Shown: positions 1 through 9,171 of the stretch, in pieces
Layout of the letters: each line of letters starts with the position of its first letter
Numbering within the stretch: position 1 is the stretch's first letter
Assembly (NCBI RefSeq): GCF_029674545.1
Contig: NZ_CP121354.1
Location: 2,303,001-2,367,000, forward strand
From: Mesorhizobium sp. WSM4904
GTDB lineage: Bacteria; Pseudomonadota; Alphaproteobacteria; Rhizobiales; Rhizobiaceae
Reading direction: 5' to 3'
DNA length: 64,000 nucleotides
The notes under the pieces: model-generated
Database searches by the model: none
Seen by the model: the letters and a program-made list of their open reading frames with translations, nothing else
What the model was told of the DNA's origin: nothing
Position numbers and translations under genes: made by a program

Positions 1-2213
1 TCGAGGACATCGTTCCCGGCGACGTCGTTTGCCTGTCGGCCGGCAATCTCATCCCGGTCGACGGCGTGATCCTGGAGTCGCGGGATTTCAACGTCAGCGA
101 ATCCGTTCTGACCGGCGAGACCTTCCCCGTTGTGAAGTCCGCCGGCCGGTCCGCGCCTGAAGCCGGCATCGCGCAGCGGACCAATGCGGTTTTCACCGGC
201 ACGTCGGTTCGCAGCGGAACGGCAAAGGTGCTTGCCGTGGCCACAGGAACTCGGACCGAATTCGCATCGATAGCCGAGGCGTTGGAGCGACGGATTCCCG
301 AGACCGAGTTTGCTCGCGGCATCAGGATGTTCGGATATCTGATGACCGAGATCATGCTTGCGATCGTCATCCTGGTATTCTTCGCCAACGTGATGCTCGA
401 CAGGCCCTTGATCGAGTCGCTGCTGTTTTCGCTTGCCCTGGCGGTTGGCCTGACCCCCGAACTGCTTCCCGCAATCATCAGCGTCACCCTGGCCAGGGGC
501 GCGCGCACGATGGCCGCCAGCGGCGTCATCGTACGTCGCCTCGATGCCATCGAGAATCTCGGCAGCATGGACCTGCTGTGCACGGACAAGACAGGAACAC
601 TGACGGAAGGCGTCATCCACCTCGACGGATCGTTCGACGTCGAGGGCAATGCTTCGAGAGAGGTTCTGCTTTGGGCACGGCTGAACGCGACTTTGCAGAC
701 CGGGCTGAAGAATCCCCTGGACGAAGCAATAGCGAGTGCTCCGCCTGGACAGGAGGATCTGTCCGGTTTCGCCAAGATCGACGAAATCCCATACGATTTT
801 GTTCGGAAGCGGCTGTCGGTCGCCCTGCGGGAGGGGGCGCGCGAACAGATCCTGGTGACCAAGGGGGCCGTCCAGAACGTTCTCGACGTATGTGCCTTCG
901 TGCAGGGTCCGCATGGGTTGCAATCCCTGGACTCGGCGGAGCGCCAGGCGATCGACGAGAAATTCAGGCGTTGGAGTGCGCAGGGGTATCGCGTTCTCGG
1001 CCTGGCGATCCGGCGCTTTCAGGACAAGGCAGGCTTCAGCCGCGACGACGAAACCGCGATGGCCTTCGCGGGATTCCTGCTGTTTCTCGATCCGCCGAAG
1101 GAGGGGGTGCGGGAAACGCTTTCGGCACTTGCCGATCGCGGCATCGGCGTGAAGGTCATTTCCGGCGACAACCGCTATGTCGCCGCGCATCTGGCCGAGG
1201 CCGTGGGTCTCCGGTCCGACAGGATCATGACGGGCGAAGATCTGTCGCAAATGACGAAGAACGGGCTTCTGGCCAGCGTTCGCAGCACCGATCTTTTCGT
1301 CGAGATCGATCCGAACCAGAAGGAGCGCATCGTCGAGGCGCTGCGCCGCAGCGGTCACGTCGTCGGCTACCTCGGCGATGGCATCAACGACGCGCCGGCG
1401 CTTCATGAAGCCGACATAGGCATTTCGGTCGACACCGCTGTCGATGTGGCCCGAGAGGCCGCCGACATCATCTTGCTGAAGCGTGACCTGGGTGTTCTGG
1501 TGCAGGGCGTCGACGATGGCCGAAAGACGTTCGCCAACACGATGAAATACATCTCCATCACGACCAGCGCCAATTTCGGCAACATGATCAGCATGGCCGC
1601 CGCTTCGCTCTACCTGCCGTTTCTGCCGCTACTGGCTAAGCAGATCCTGCTCAACAATTTTCTATCGGACATTCCCGCGGTTGCGATAGCGAGCGACAAC
1701 GTCGATCCGGACCAGCTCCAGCAGCCCCGTCATTGGGATATTCATTTCGTCCGACAGTTCATGGTCACCTTCGGGCTCGTCAGCTCGCTATTTGACTTTT
1801 TGACGTTTGCCTTCCTGCTGTATGTGGCTCGCGCGGAGGCATCGGCATTTCAGACCGGCTGGTTCGTCGAATCTCTGCTCACGGAGCTCTTGATTCTGCT
1901 CATCATACGCACCCGAAAATCCTTCTGGGCGAGCCGTCCAAGCCGGCTGCTTGCGTCGCTTGCGCTGGCGGTCGGCGGTCTCGCGGTCGCGATCCCGTAC
2001 ACGCCCGTCGCGGGCTGGTTCGCATTCGTGCCATTGCCGTGGCCCGTGCTCATGGGACTGATTGCGATAACGGGTTGCTATGTGCTGGTCTCCGAGTTGA
2101 CCAAGCATTGGCTCTTCGATCGGGGAAACGGCGGCCCGCGCAGACGAAAGGCAAGGAGCCCGCAACACGGGCGCCGCCGTCCAAAACGCGAGTCGGCCCG
2201 TGTTGCCGGCTGA
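1..2213 (+). CDS. mgtA: Magnesium-translocating P-type ATPase, 5'-truncated by window edge
   Basis: This is the C-terminal part of a P3-type ATPase that imports Mg2+ across the inner membrane. The reading frame is open from base 3, so the true start lies outside the window. Visible motifs are the actuator loop (TGET), the M4 segment VGLTPELLP typical of MgtA/MgtB, the phosphorylation site DKTGTLTEG, and the hinge GDGINDAPAL. About six C-terminal membrane segments follow. The protein ends in an Arg/Lys-rich tail (about residues 690-715 of the visible part) that looks cytoplasmic. The next gene is convergent, 73 bp away. The family assignment is firm; MgtA versus MgtB cannot be told. Confidence 0.93.
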   Translation, partial: EDIVPGDVVCLSAGNLIPVDGVILESRDFNVSESVLTGETFPVVKSAGRSAPEAGIAQRTNAVFTGTSVRSGTAKVLAVATGTRTEFASIAEALERRIPETEFARGIRMFGYLMTEIMLAIVILVFFANVMLDRPLIESLLFSLALAVGLTPELLPAIISVTLARGARTMAASGVIVRRLDAIENLGSMDLLCTDKTGTLTEGVIHLDGSFDVEGNASREVLLWARLNATLQTGLKNPLDEAIASAPPGQEDLSGFAKIDEIPYDFVRKRLSVALREGAREQILVTKGAVQNVLDVCAFVQGPHGLQSLDSAERQAIDEKFRRWSAQGYRVLGLAIRRFQDKAGFSRDDETAMAFAGFLLFLDPPKEGVRETLSALADRGIGVKVISGDNRYVAAHLAEAVGLRSDRIMTGEDLSQMTKNGLLASVRSTDLFVEIDPNQKERIVEALRRSGHVVGYLGDGINDAPALHEADIGISVDTAVDVAREAADIILLKRDLGVLVQGVDDGRKTFANTMKYISITTSANFGNMISMAAASLYLPFLPLLAKQILLNNFLSDIPAVAIASDNVDPDQLQQPRHWDIHFVRQFMVTFGLVSSLFDFLTFAFLLYVARAEASAFQTGWFVESLLTELLILLIIRTRKSFWASRPSRLLASLALAVGGLAVAIPYTPVAGWFAFVPLPWPVLMGLIAITGCYVLVSELTKHWLFDRGNGGPRRRKARSPQHGRRRPKRESARVAG

Positions 2214-2285
2214 ACCCCGCATTGCCGCGGTGGCCGGAAAACCTTGGGCCGACCGCAAGATCCGGGTCGACGGCAGGGAAGCCAG

Positions 2286-2846
2286 CTATGCGATATCACC
2301 TACATCCGGCGACCGCTTTCTGCCATTGATCATCGACCTCACCAGGTTCTCTCCATGGCGGATGCTGGCAAGAGCGACGCCGGCTATGTGAATGGCGATA
2401 AGGACAAGGATGGCGTTGCCCAGGAGCTCGTGAACAAGCTGCACCCACGCCACACCCCAATAGGCATCCGTGGTTTGCATCCAGCCCGTCAAAGCGATGC
2501 CGCAGATGCAGGCAAGAAGGGCCAGCACCATTGCCGCGCCTGCGGGGTTGTGGCCGATATATCGCCGTTCCCGCTTGTGCGCGATGTCCTTGAGATAGTT
2601 GAGGGTCTGTCGAGGCGACCGAACGAACTGGGCAAAACGCGTATAGCCGGATCCAAACAGGCCTGCCGTCAATCGGGAGGCAACCAAGGCGATCGCGAGA
2701 TAGCCCGCGTATTTGTGGACCATCATGATCTCGCCGGAAGTGAGCCACGCCACCGCCACGCTAAGCACGAGAGCCCAGTGGAAAAGGCGGACATAATACG
2801 ACCAGACGTTTATCGAGGTCTCTCGTGTGCGGACGGTGGCGTTCAT
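2286..2846 (-). CDS. Cytochrome b561-type membrane protein
   Basis: A 186-residue protein with four predicted transmembrane helices of the cytochrome b561 / Ni-Fe hydrogenase b-subunit fold. Candidate haem ligands are His in VRLFHWALV (helix 1), VHKYAGY (helix 2) and AIHIAG (helix 4). Such proteins pass electrons between the quinone pool and a periplasmic or membrane partner. It starts 3 bp after the stop of the PepSY-like gene, so the two are almost certainly one operon, divergent from a two-component system. That four-gene arrangement recurs in Proteobacteria, but the electron partner is not evident here. Confidence 0.85.
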   Translation of the reverse strand: MNATVRTRETSINVWSYYVRLFHWALVLSVAVAWLTSGEIMMVHKYAGYLAIALVASRLTAGLFGSGYTRFAQFVRSPRQTLNYLKDIAHKRERRYIGHNPAGAAMVLALLACICGIALTGWMQTTDAYWGVAWVQLVHELLGNAILVLIAIHIAGVALASIRHGENLVRSMINGRKRSPDVGDIA

Positions 2847-2849
2847 GAC

Positions 2850-3131
2850 TCAGCCCTCGTCGCCGTCGGTATCGCCGCCGACGGGTGCAAGGCTCTTCGG
2901 ATCGAACATGGTTTCGACACGCTTGCCCTTGGCGTCGATGGCGTAGGCCTCGTAGCAGCCGGACTCGGATTTGATGTTGCGGACTTTCCAGCCCTGGGAT
3001 TCCAGCTTTGCCTGCAGGGCTTCGCGCGGCTGCCATTCGCTTGCCGGCACGTCGCACTTGTTGCCGGCGAGCGCCGCTCCCGTTCCGGCGGTGCAAACGA
3101 ACAAGGCGGCAATCACAACTGACTTCATCAT
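2850..3131 (-). CDS. Small periplasmic PepSY-like protein
   Basis: A 93-residue protein starting MMKSVVIAALFVC with a clear Sec signal peptide (cleavage probably after ALA, about residue 22). The mature part has the pattern of a single PepSY domain (QAKLESQGWKVRNIKSESGCYEAYAIDAKG is the core stretch, here only its key residues are meant: W, Y-E-A-Y and DAKGK). I chose the ATG at 3131 over the upstream in-frame ATG at 3218 because the signal peptide begins here and GGAG lies 5 bp upstream. It precedes the cytochrome b gene in one operon. A sensory or maturation role for the cytochrome or for the divergent kinase is inference. Confidence 0.75.
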   Translation of the reverse strand: MMKSVVIAALFVCTAGTGAALAGNKCDVPASEWQPREALQAKLESQGWKVRNIKSESGCYEAYAIDAKGKRVETMFDPKSLAPVGGDTDGDEG

Positions 3132-3212
3132 TTTTTCTCCATCGGCTAATTCCGATGGCTGGAAGGTCGACGAAGAACCTGACAGCAAGCTGAACGCATC
3201 ATGCGTCCAAAC

Positions 3213-3224
3213 GGGCAATTGCCC
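3213..3224. promoter_or_regulatory. Perfect 12-bp palindrome GGGCAATTGCCC
   Basis: A perfect dyad lies in the divergent interval between the PepSY-like gene and the response regulator, 57 bp before the regulator start. It could be an operator for the OmpR-type regulator, but such regulators usually bind direct repeats, so this is only a candidate. Confidence 0.25.
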
Positions 3225-3280
3225 AGCGACTTTGACAGTGGCAGCTTTGCCGCCGGAAGATGTGCTGATCAGGGGGTCGG

Positions 3281-3943
3281 TTGAGGGTTTTGTTCGTAGA
3301 AGACGACGCGGTCCTGGGCGAAGCCATCCGCGATCACGTCGCAGCCGACGGCCACGCGGTCGACTGGTCGCGCTCGATCGGCGACGCGGCCAGTCACCTC
3401 GATGTTGCGGCCTACGACCTTGTCCTCCTCGATTTGCAGTTGCCCGACGGCAAGGGCCTTGATTTCCTGAAACGGCTGCGCCGGGCGGGAAATGTCACGC
3501 CCGTTATTATCCTTACCGCGCGCGATCAACTCGCGGACCGGATCGAAGGGCTCAACAGTGGAGCCGACGATTATCTGGTGAAACCGTTCGATCTTGGCGA
3601 ACTCTCGGCGCGACTCTTGGCCGTCTCGCGCCGCTACGCTGGAAATCCCAATCCGATCGTTCGTTTGACGGGTGGCGCAGAGGTAGACCTGGCCAAGAGA
3701 CTGGTCCTCGTCAGCGGTGTCCAGGCCACATTGACGGGTCGCGAATGGGCTGTCCTGGAACTTTTCCTCCACCGGCCCGGAATGGTCATCAGCAAACGAC
3801 AGGTTGAAGATGCGCTCTATGCCTTCGGCGCCGAGATCGAGAGCAACACCGTGGAGGTCTATATCAGCCGCCTGCGGCGCAAGATCGGTCGCGATGCCAT
3901 CGTGACCATGCGCGGCCTTGGATACCGGGTGGCAATCCAATGA
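3281..3943 (+). CDS. OmpR/PhoB-family response regulator
   Basis: A 220-residue transcription factor with an N-terminal receiver and a C-terminal winged helix. The acidic pocket is ED at residues 7-8, the phosphoacceptor is Asp51 in VLLDLQLPDG, and the conserved Lys is residue 101 in LVKPF. The winged helix (about 125-218) ends GLGYRVAIQ as in QseB/PmrA-type regulators. The start is a TTG preceded by AGGGGG 5 bp upstream; no ATG fits as well. The stop overlaps the kinase start by 4 bp (ATGA), so the pair is translationally coupled. Regulation of the divergent cytochrome b/PepSY operon is a reasonable guess. Confidence 0.92.
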   Translation: MRVLFVEDDAVLGEAIRDHVAADGHAVDWSRSIGDAASHLDVAAYDLVLLDLQLPDGKGLDFLKRLRRAGNVTPVIILTARDQLADRIEGLNSGADDYLVKPFDLGELSARLLAVSRRYAGNPNPIVRLTGGAEVDLAKRLVLVSGVQATLTGREWAVLELFLHRPGMVISKRQVEDALYAFGAEIESNTVEVYISRLRRKIGRDAIVTMRGLGYRVAIQ

Positions 3944-5304
3944 CGCGTCGCGGCAGTCTGACCCGCAGGCTTGTCATCTCGATGTTTGTCTTGACAAGCG
4001 CATTCGGACTGATCGCGGCGGCCGCTGGCTCCGTCACCCTGCACCGCGAAATCAACGAGGCGATGGACGGCGCCTTGCGGGAGGCCGCTCGCCGCCTCGT
4101 TCCTATCGTGATCGACGACCTCTTCTCCAAGGACACGACAGGGGCGTCTCGGCAGCTGGCGGAGGGGGTTTCAGGAGAGGCAGACGACAGGCTGATCTTC
4201 CAGGTTCGCGACAAGGGCGGCCGGGTGCTCCTCCGCTCCTACAATGCGCCGGATGCAGCGCTCACCGATTCGCTTCAGCAAGGCTTTTCCGAAAACAAGG
4301 GCTGGCGCATCTATACCGAGCCGGCCATCAGCAAGACCATCTTCGTGCAGGTTGCCGAATCGACCGCACAGCACAACGAGGAGATATTCGAGGCCGCTCT
4401 CGGCTTCCTGGTGCCAATCGTGGCATTGACGCCGGTGAGCGCGCTCCTCGCCTGGGCAATGCTTGTCCGTTTCCTGCGTCCTGTGGGGCAGTTGCGTGGC
4501 GATATCAGCGAGCGGCACGGCGATAATCTCGAGCCGATCCGGACCCATACGCTGCCCGTCGAACTCGCCTCGATCGCCGGATCGGTCAACAGGCTCATGC
4601 GGCGGTTGCGCATGGCTCTCGAAGCGGAGAAAGAGTTCACGGCCAACGCGGCACATGAACTGAGAACGCCGATCGCCGGGGCACTGGCGCAAGCCGAACG
4701 CCTTCTGATCGAGGCGTCGAGCGAGCCCACGCGCAGGCGCGCGCGACAGATCAAGACAGCGCTGCGCGACCTGGCGAATCTCTCGGAAAAACTGATGCAA
4801 CTCGCGCGGGCCGACTCAGGTTTGGCGGAGTCCGATACGCCGTCCGACCTCATGGGCATCGCGGCCCTCGTGGTCGGAGACTTCCGGCATCTGAGAGAAG
4901 GCGGCGAGCGGATCGCGCTTTCAGGCCCTGCGTCCGGTCCGATGGTTGCGATCGATCCCGACGCGCTGGCAATCGTGATACGCAACCTCATCGAAAACGC
5001 GCTTCGCCATGGATCCGTTGGAGGGACCGTAACCGTTGCGTTTCAAGCCGAGGCGGCGCTGCGCGTGGTCAACGAGGGTACGGTGGTGCCCCGCAAGGAA
5101 CTCGGCGGGCTGATAAGACGCTTTCACCGCGGATCGACGCATGCCGACGGATCTGGGCTGGGACTGGCGATAGTAGCTAGGATTGTCCAACAAGCAGGTG
5201 GGGCTCTGGTGCTGAATTCACCGGCCTCAGGCAGGCAAGACGGCTTCGAGGCAATCGTGAAGTTCCGGTTGTTCGCGCAACAAGTTCGACCGGCCAGCAA
5301 TTGA
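3940..5304 (+). CDS. Sensor histidine kinase partner of the upstream regulator
   Basis: A 454-residue membrane kinase. Transmembrane segments lie at about 12-32 and 153-176 and flank a periplasmic sensor of about 120 residues. A HAMP-like region follows. The dimerisation/phosphotransfer site is His239 in NAAHELRTPIAG. The ATPase part has an N box (IRNLIENALRHG) and a G2 box (GSGLGLAIV). Architecture and sequence match the QseC/TctE class. The start overlaps the regulator stop. The signal is unknown; the neighbouring PepSY and MgtA genes suggest envelope or cation stress, which is inference. Confidence 0.92.
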   Translation: MTRRGSLTRRLVISMFVLTSAFGLIAAAAGSVTLHREINEAMDGALREAARRLVPIVIDDLFSKDTTGASRQLAEGVSGEADDRLIFQVRDKGGRVLLRSYNAPDAALTDSLQQGFSENKGWRIYTEPAISKTIFVQVAESTAQHNEEIFEAALGFLVPIVALTPVSALLAWAMLVRFLRPVGQLRGDISERHGDNLEPIRTHTLPVELASIAGSVNRLMRRLRMALEAEKEFTANAAHELRTPIAGALAQAERLLIEASSEPTRRRARQIKTALRDLANLSEKLMQLARADSGLAESDTPSDLMGIAALVVGDFRHLREGGERIALSGPASGPMVAIDPDALAIVIRNLIENALRHGSVGGTVTVAFQAEAALRVVNEGTVVPRKELGGLIRRFHRGSTHADGSGLGLAIVARIVQQAGGALVLNSPASGRQDGFEAIVKFRLFAQQVRPASN

Positions 5305-5366
5305 CGAGAGTCAATGCAAACGGAACCTTTTTAGTCGATGGATCCGCATCCACGGGACCGTGCAGA

Positions 5367-5915
5367 TTGAACAGTCTCTTTTTTCTGGAAGCATTTCTGC
5401 TCTTCGTCGCGCCAGGGCCCACCAACGCTCTCTTGATGGCGGGGACGATGAAGCGCGAGAAGGCTGTTACGCTTTTGGCTGCGCAAGCATGCGGATACGG
5501 GATCGCGGCGACGCTCTGGCTTTCGTTACGCCCCTTGATGCCTCCTGACGCGATACAGATACTCAAAGTGATCGCAGCCGGGTGGCTCGTGGTCCTAGGC
5601 CTGCGCCTGATGGCCAGCAACCCGATCGACGTAGGCGAAAGCGATGGAAGCCTTTCCGTGCTGGCGACTACCGTCCTCAATCCGAAGGCTTTCATCTATT
5701 GCCTGGCGATGGTGCCGATCGATGCCGAGCCGCAAGTTCTCGGCGCCTTCTGGATTGTGCTGCTTGGGATGACAGCCACCACGGGATCGCTCTGGCTTTT
5801 GCTCGGCAAGCGGCTTCGCGGGGGCTGGAGGATAACGGACAAGATCGCGGGCGCCGCGCTTCTTGGATTTGCCCTGCTGCTGCTTCGACCGCTGTTAGCC
5901 GCGGCTACGATGTAA
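5367..5915 (+). CDS. LysE/RhtB-like exporter, short form
   Basis: About 182 residues with five or six hydrophobic segments. The first contains LLFVAPGPTNALLMAG, the PGP-(T)-N signature of LysE/RhtB amino-acid exporters. The frame stays open up to a TTG at 5301 that overlaps the kinase stop, but the family starts just before the first helix, so the TTG at 5367 is preferred; neither site has a strong ribosome-binding site. The substrate cannot be read. A putative role as an amino-acid or metabolite exporter rests on family membership only. Confidence 0.65.
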   Translation: MNSLFFLEAFLLFVAPGPTNALLMAGTMKREKAVTLLAAQACGYGIAATLWLSLRPLMPPDAIQILKVIAAGWLVVLGLRLMASNPIDVGESDGSLSVLATTVLNPKAFIYCLAMVPIDAEPQVLGAFWIVLLGMTATTGSLWLLLGKRLRGGWRITDKIAGAALLGFALLLLRPLLAAATM

Positions 5916-5985
5916 GGCTTGATGAGCCGAAGTCGGGATTGGCCGCCAGAAGCCGTTTAGCCGACATATTTCCTTTCCCCGCTGA

Positions 5986-6681
5986 CTAAGAGACAAGCAC
6001 GACCGACAACGGGCCGGCGCAGAAGAGGCTGTCCTTGACCTCTTTGACGCCTTTGACGTTTTCCGCCGCAACGACAGCGGCCTTGCGCTGACGCTCGTCG
6101 AAAATGGCACCGCTAAGTTCGACGACGCCTTTGTCGACCTTTACGCCGATCAAAGTGCCATCGCCCCATGCCTGGCCCTGAAGCTCGGCCAGGATGTCCT
6201 TGCGGATGAGCTCGTCATCGCCGGTCGTCGCACCCGATTGAGGCAGGATGCGAAGCAGTGCGCGCAGCAGGTCCGTCCGGGTGACGATGCCTGCGATCGT
6301 GCCCGCGTCGACGATGGGCACGTTCTTGATGTCGTGGCGGGTCATCAATTCGACGATCTCGGCGAGCGAGGCACCCGGCGGCGCCGAGACGACGTCGCTC
6401 GTCATCACCTCGTCGACTCGACGTCCGTTGGCGAGAACATACTCTCTGGCCATCTTTCCGGGGCCGACGATAAACTCCAGCCAGCGAGGACGAACGCGCT
6501 GCGTGCCGAGCTCTTGACGGCGCAGGAAGTCACCCTCGGTTATGATGCCGACCATCGCGCCATCGCGCGTGACCGGCAGGCAACGGATTTTCCTCGACAG
6601 CATCAGGTCGACGGCGTCCGCGATCGGCGCCGCCCCATCGATCGTGACGACCGGCGTCGTCATGATGGCTTGAGCTTGCAT
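5986..6681 (-). CDS. CBS-pair and BON domain protein
   Basis: A 231-residue soluble protein with two CBS motifs (about 1-60 and 88-145, both starting in the -MT-x2-V-x-V/T-x3-A/D pattern) and a C-terminal BON domain (about 160-225). CBS pairs usually bind adenine nucleotides; BON domains bind lipid or other envelope ligands. GGGAGG lies 5 bp before the ATG. The gene starts 37 bp after fixS on the same strand, so it is probably the last member of the fixGHIS transcript. CBS-BON proteins occur near respiratory and stress genes in rhizobia; the target is unknown. Confidence 0.85.
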   Translation of the reverse strand: MQAQAIMTTPVVTIDGAAPIADAVDLMLSRKIRCLPVTRDGAMVGIITEGDFLRRQELGTQRVRPRWLEFIVGPGKMAREYVLANGRRVDEVMTSDVVSAPPGASLAEIVELMTRHDIKNVPIVDAGTIAGIVTRTDLLRALLRILPQSGATTGDDELIRKDILAELQGQAWGDGTLIGVKVDKGVVELSGAIFDERQRKAAVVAAENVKGVKEVKDSLFCAGPLSVVLVS

Positions 6682-6718
6682 CCCGGCCTCCCTTTCGCGC
6701 CATTGCGCTGAAACCGCA

Positions 6719-6889
6719 TTATTTTGACTGCAGGACGTCGCCGGGCCGGTCGTCGGGCTCGATCAGTATCCGCTCCGCGGCCCCGTCGAGATCCTCGTAT
6801 TGGCCGCTGCGCAACGCCCAAAGGAAGCCCGACAGACCGAGCGCTCCCAGGAACAGGGCCACGGGAATGAGATAGACGAGCGTGGTCAT
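6719..6889 (-). CDS. fixS: cbb3 oxidase maturation protein FixS/CcoS
   Basis: A 56-residue single-helix membrane protein. The N-terminal segment (about residues 4-26, LVYLIPVALFLGALGL then SGFLWALRSGQYEDLDG) is the CcoS signature, which ends in a short acidic tail. CcoS is needed for cofactor insertion into the cbb3 oxidase together with the copper ATPase CcoI. The start ATG overlaps the fixI stop by 4 bp (ATGA), which indicates translational coupling. Confidence 0.93.
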   Translation of the reverse strand: MTTLVYLIPVALFLGALGLSGFLWALRSGQYEDLDGAAERILIEPDDRPGDVLQSK

Positions 6890-9171
6890 GGATGGGCCAC
6901 ACCCACGACATCGGAGCGGCGCCTAGTCGGAGTCGCTTCGGGCATGGCTTTCACGGTAGCCTGAAGCCGCATCGCATTTGCGATCACGATCAACGAGGAA
7001 GCGGACATGGCGATCGCGGCGATGAGCGGCGTCACATGTCCGAGGATGGCGATCGGAACGGCAAAAGCGTTGTAGACGATCGCGATGGCGATGTTCTGGC
7101 GAATGAGCCGGCCGGCCTTGCGCGAGATTTCCATCGCAAGAGGAACCGCGAGGAGGCTTTCGCGCAGGAAGACGAAATCGGCGGCCTTGCGGCCAATGTC
7201 GGCCGCGCTCGCCGGAGCGATCGAGACATGCGCCGCCCGCAGCGCCGGCGTGTCGTTGAGACCGTCGCCCACCATCAGTACGTTGTGTCCCGCACGCGTC
7301 AGCGATTCGATCCACTCGACCTTTCCCGAGGGCAGCAGCGCCGGCACGAAATTCTCGATCTCCAATGCGTCGGCGACATCACCGCAGGCCTTCTCGGTAT
7401 CGCCGGACAACATATCGACCGACACGCCGGCTTCCTTCATTTGCCGGATAGTCGCCTTGGCGTCCGATCGAGGCGCATCCTCGAAGGCGAAGCATGCGAC
7501 GATGCTCCCATTCTTCGAAAGCACCGTGCCGCCATAGCCGCCGATCCTGCCTTCTCCGCCGGTGCGAGCCTTCCACCCGGCCCATCCGCGTCGGCCCAGA
7601 CGCCAGATGTCATCCCCAGCGGTCGCCTCGATGCCGAAGCCGGGCTCTTCTCGCACCGAGTCGAGCTTGGGCTCACCGGCAAAGCCCGCATAGGCCGTAA
7701 TGGCCCTTGAAAACGGGTGCCGCGAATGGGCCGCCATGTCAGCGGCCATCGCAAGCATGGTCGGATCGATCTCGGATGCGTTGACGAGCCTCGGCTGCCC
7801 CAAAGTCAGCGTTCCGGTCTTGTCGAACACAGCCGTGTCGATCGCCGCGAGGCGCTCCATGGCCGAGCCGTCCTTGACCATGACGCCAGCCTCGAAGAGG
7901 CGCCGGGCCGCTACCACCTGGACGATCGGCACAGCGAGGCCGAGCGCGCAGGGGCACGTGATGATGAGCACGGCGATGGCGATGGTGAGAGCCCGGTGCC
8001 AATCGCCGGACTCGACCATCCAGCCGAGGAATGTCACAAAGGCCGCCAGATGGACCACGGGCGCGTAGAGCGCCGATACCCGGTCGGCGATGCGCCGGTA
8101 GTGCGAGCGGCCGCCTTCGGCGGCTTCCATCAGGCGAACCATTTCCGCCAGGAAGGAGTCCTTCGCGGCGGCGGTTGCCCGCATCGTCAGCGGACCAGTG
8201 AGATTGAGTGTGCCGGCCTGGACGTGCGTTCCAGCACTCACGGCCTTGGGCTCGCTCTCGCCGGAGACGATCGAGCAATCGAGGTCGGAATTGCCGCTGG
8301 TTATGTCGCCGTCGACCGGTATCCGTTCTCCGGCCGCGATGAGCAGGCGCATTCCCGGCGTGAGCTCGGCGACGGGCACGTATTCGCGCGTGCCGTCGTC
8401 CCGCAGGACCACCGAGCCCCGCGCCGCAAGCCTGGAAAGGCCGTTGACGGCCGTTCGCGCGCGTTCGCGCATCACATGGTCCAGCGTGCGGCCGATGAGC
8501 AGGAAGAAAAGCAGCGACACCGAGGCGTCGAAATAGGCATGTTCGCCGTGATTGATGGTCTCATAGAGGCTCATCGCGTAAGCCAGGGAGACGCCCACTG
8601 CGATCGGCACGTCCATGTTCATCCGGCCATGGCGCAACGCGTTCGCCGCGGAGCGGAAGTAGATGCCGCCGGCGAAGGCGAGAGCCGGGATGGCGATCAG
8701 CGCGGACAGCCAATGGAAAAGATCCCGCGTGGCGCCCTCGGCGCCGGACCAGACCGAAACCGACAGCAGCATGATGTTGCCGGCCGCGAAGCCGGCCACG
8801 GCGACGGCGCGGATCAACTCCGAAAGCGTCTTGTCCTTCTCGTGAATTTCCGGGTCGAACAGGTGCGCCTGGTAGCCCAGCCGACCGAGCACGGCAAAGA
8901 ATGGCGGGACATCGTCTCCGTGCCAGCGGATCGACACACGCTTCGTCGACAGGTTGACGCGAGCAGACTCGACGTTCTCGACCTTGCCGAGCGCGGCCTC
9001 GATCGCTTGAATGCACGCCCCGCAATGAACCGTCGGCACCGACAGCTCGGTCTGGTGAATGTCGCCGCCAAGAGAGCGGCTGGCCAGCTTGATCTCATCG
9101 CTCGACGGCGAAGCGGATGCTGCGTTGGCGACCTCCAACGCCATTTCGGCGCCTGGCGCGCAGCAGCTCAT
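6886..9171 (-). CDS. fixI: Copper-transporting P1B ATPase FixI/CcoI
   Basis: A 761-residue P1B-type ATPase that delivers copper for cbb3 oxidase assembly. It begins MSCCAPG and has a heavy-metal-associated domain with the HCGAC metal site at residues 49-53. Eight membrane segments follow. Conserved elements are the actuator SGES, the transmembrane CPC motif in ITCPCALGLAVP, the phosphorylation site DKTGTLT, and GDGLNDTPAL. Length and the Cys-rich N-terminus fit FixI/CcoI rather than the bulk CopA. It overlaps fixH and fixS by 4 bp on either side. Confidence 0.96.
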   Translation of the reverse strand: MSCCAPGAEMALEVANAASASPSSDEIKLASRSLGGDIHQTELSVPTVHCGACIQAIEAALGKVENVESARVNLSTKRVSIRWHGDDVPPFFAVLGRLGYQAHLFDPEIHEKDKTLSELIRAVAVAGFAAGNIMLLSVSVWSGAEGATRDLFHWLSALIAIPALAFAGGIYFRSAANALRHGRMNMDVPIAVGVSLAYAMSLYETINHGEHAYFDASVSLLFFLLIGRTLDHVMRERARTAVNGLSRLAARGSVVLRDDGTREYVPVAELTPGMRLLIAAGERIPVDGDITSGNSDLDCSIVSGESEPKAVSAGTHVQAGTLNLTGPLTMRATAAAKDSFLAEMVRLMEAAEGGRSHYRRIADRVSALYAPVVHLAAFVTFLGWMVESGDWHRALTIAIAVLIITCPCALGLAVPIVQVVAARRLFEAGVMVKDGSAMERLAAIDTAVFDKTGTLTLGQPRLVNASEIDPTMLAMAADMAAHSRHPFSRAITAYAGFAGEPKLDSVREEPGFGIEATAGDDIWRLGRRGWAGWKARTGGEGRIGGYGGTVLSKNGSIVACFAFEDAPRSDAKATIRQMKEAGVSVDMLSGDTEKACGDVADALEIENFVPALLPSGKVEWIESLTRAGHNVLMVGDGLNDTPALRAAHVSIAPASAADIGRKAADFVFLRESLLAVPLAMEISRKAGRLIRQNIAIAIVYNAFAVPIAILGHVTPLIAAIAMSASSLIVIANAMRLQATVKAMPEATPTRRRSDVVGVAHP

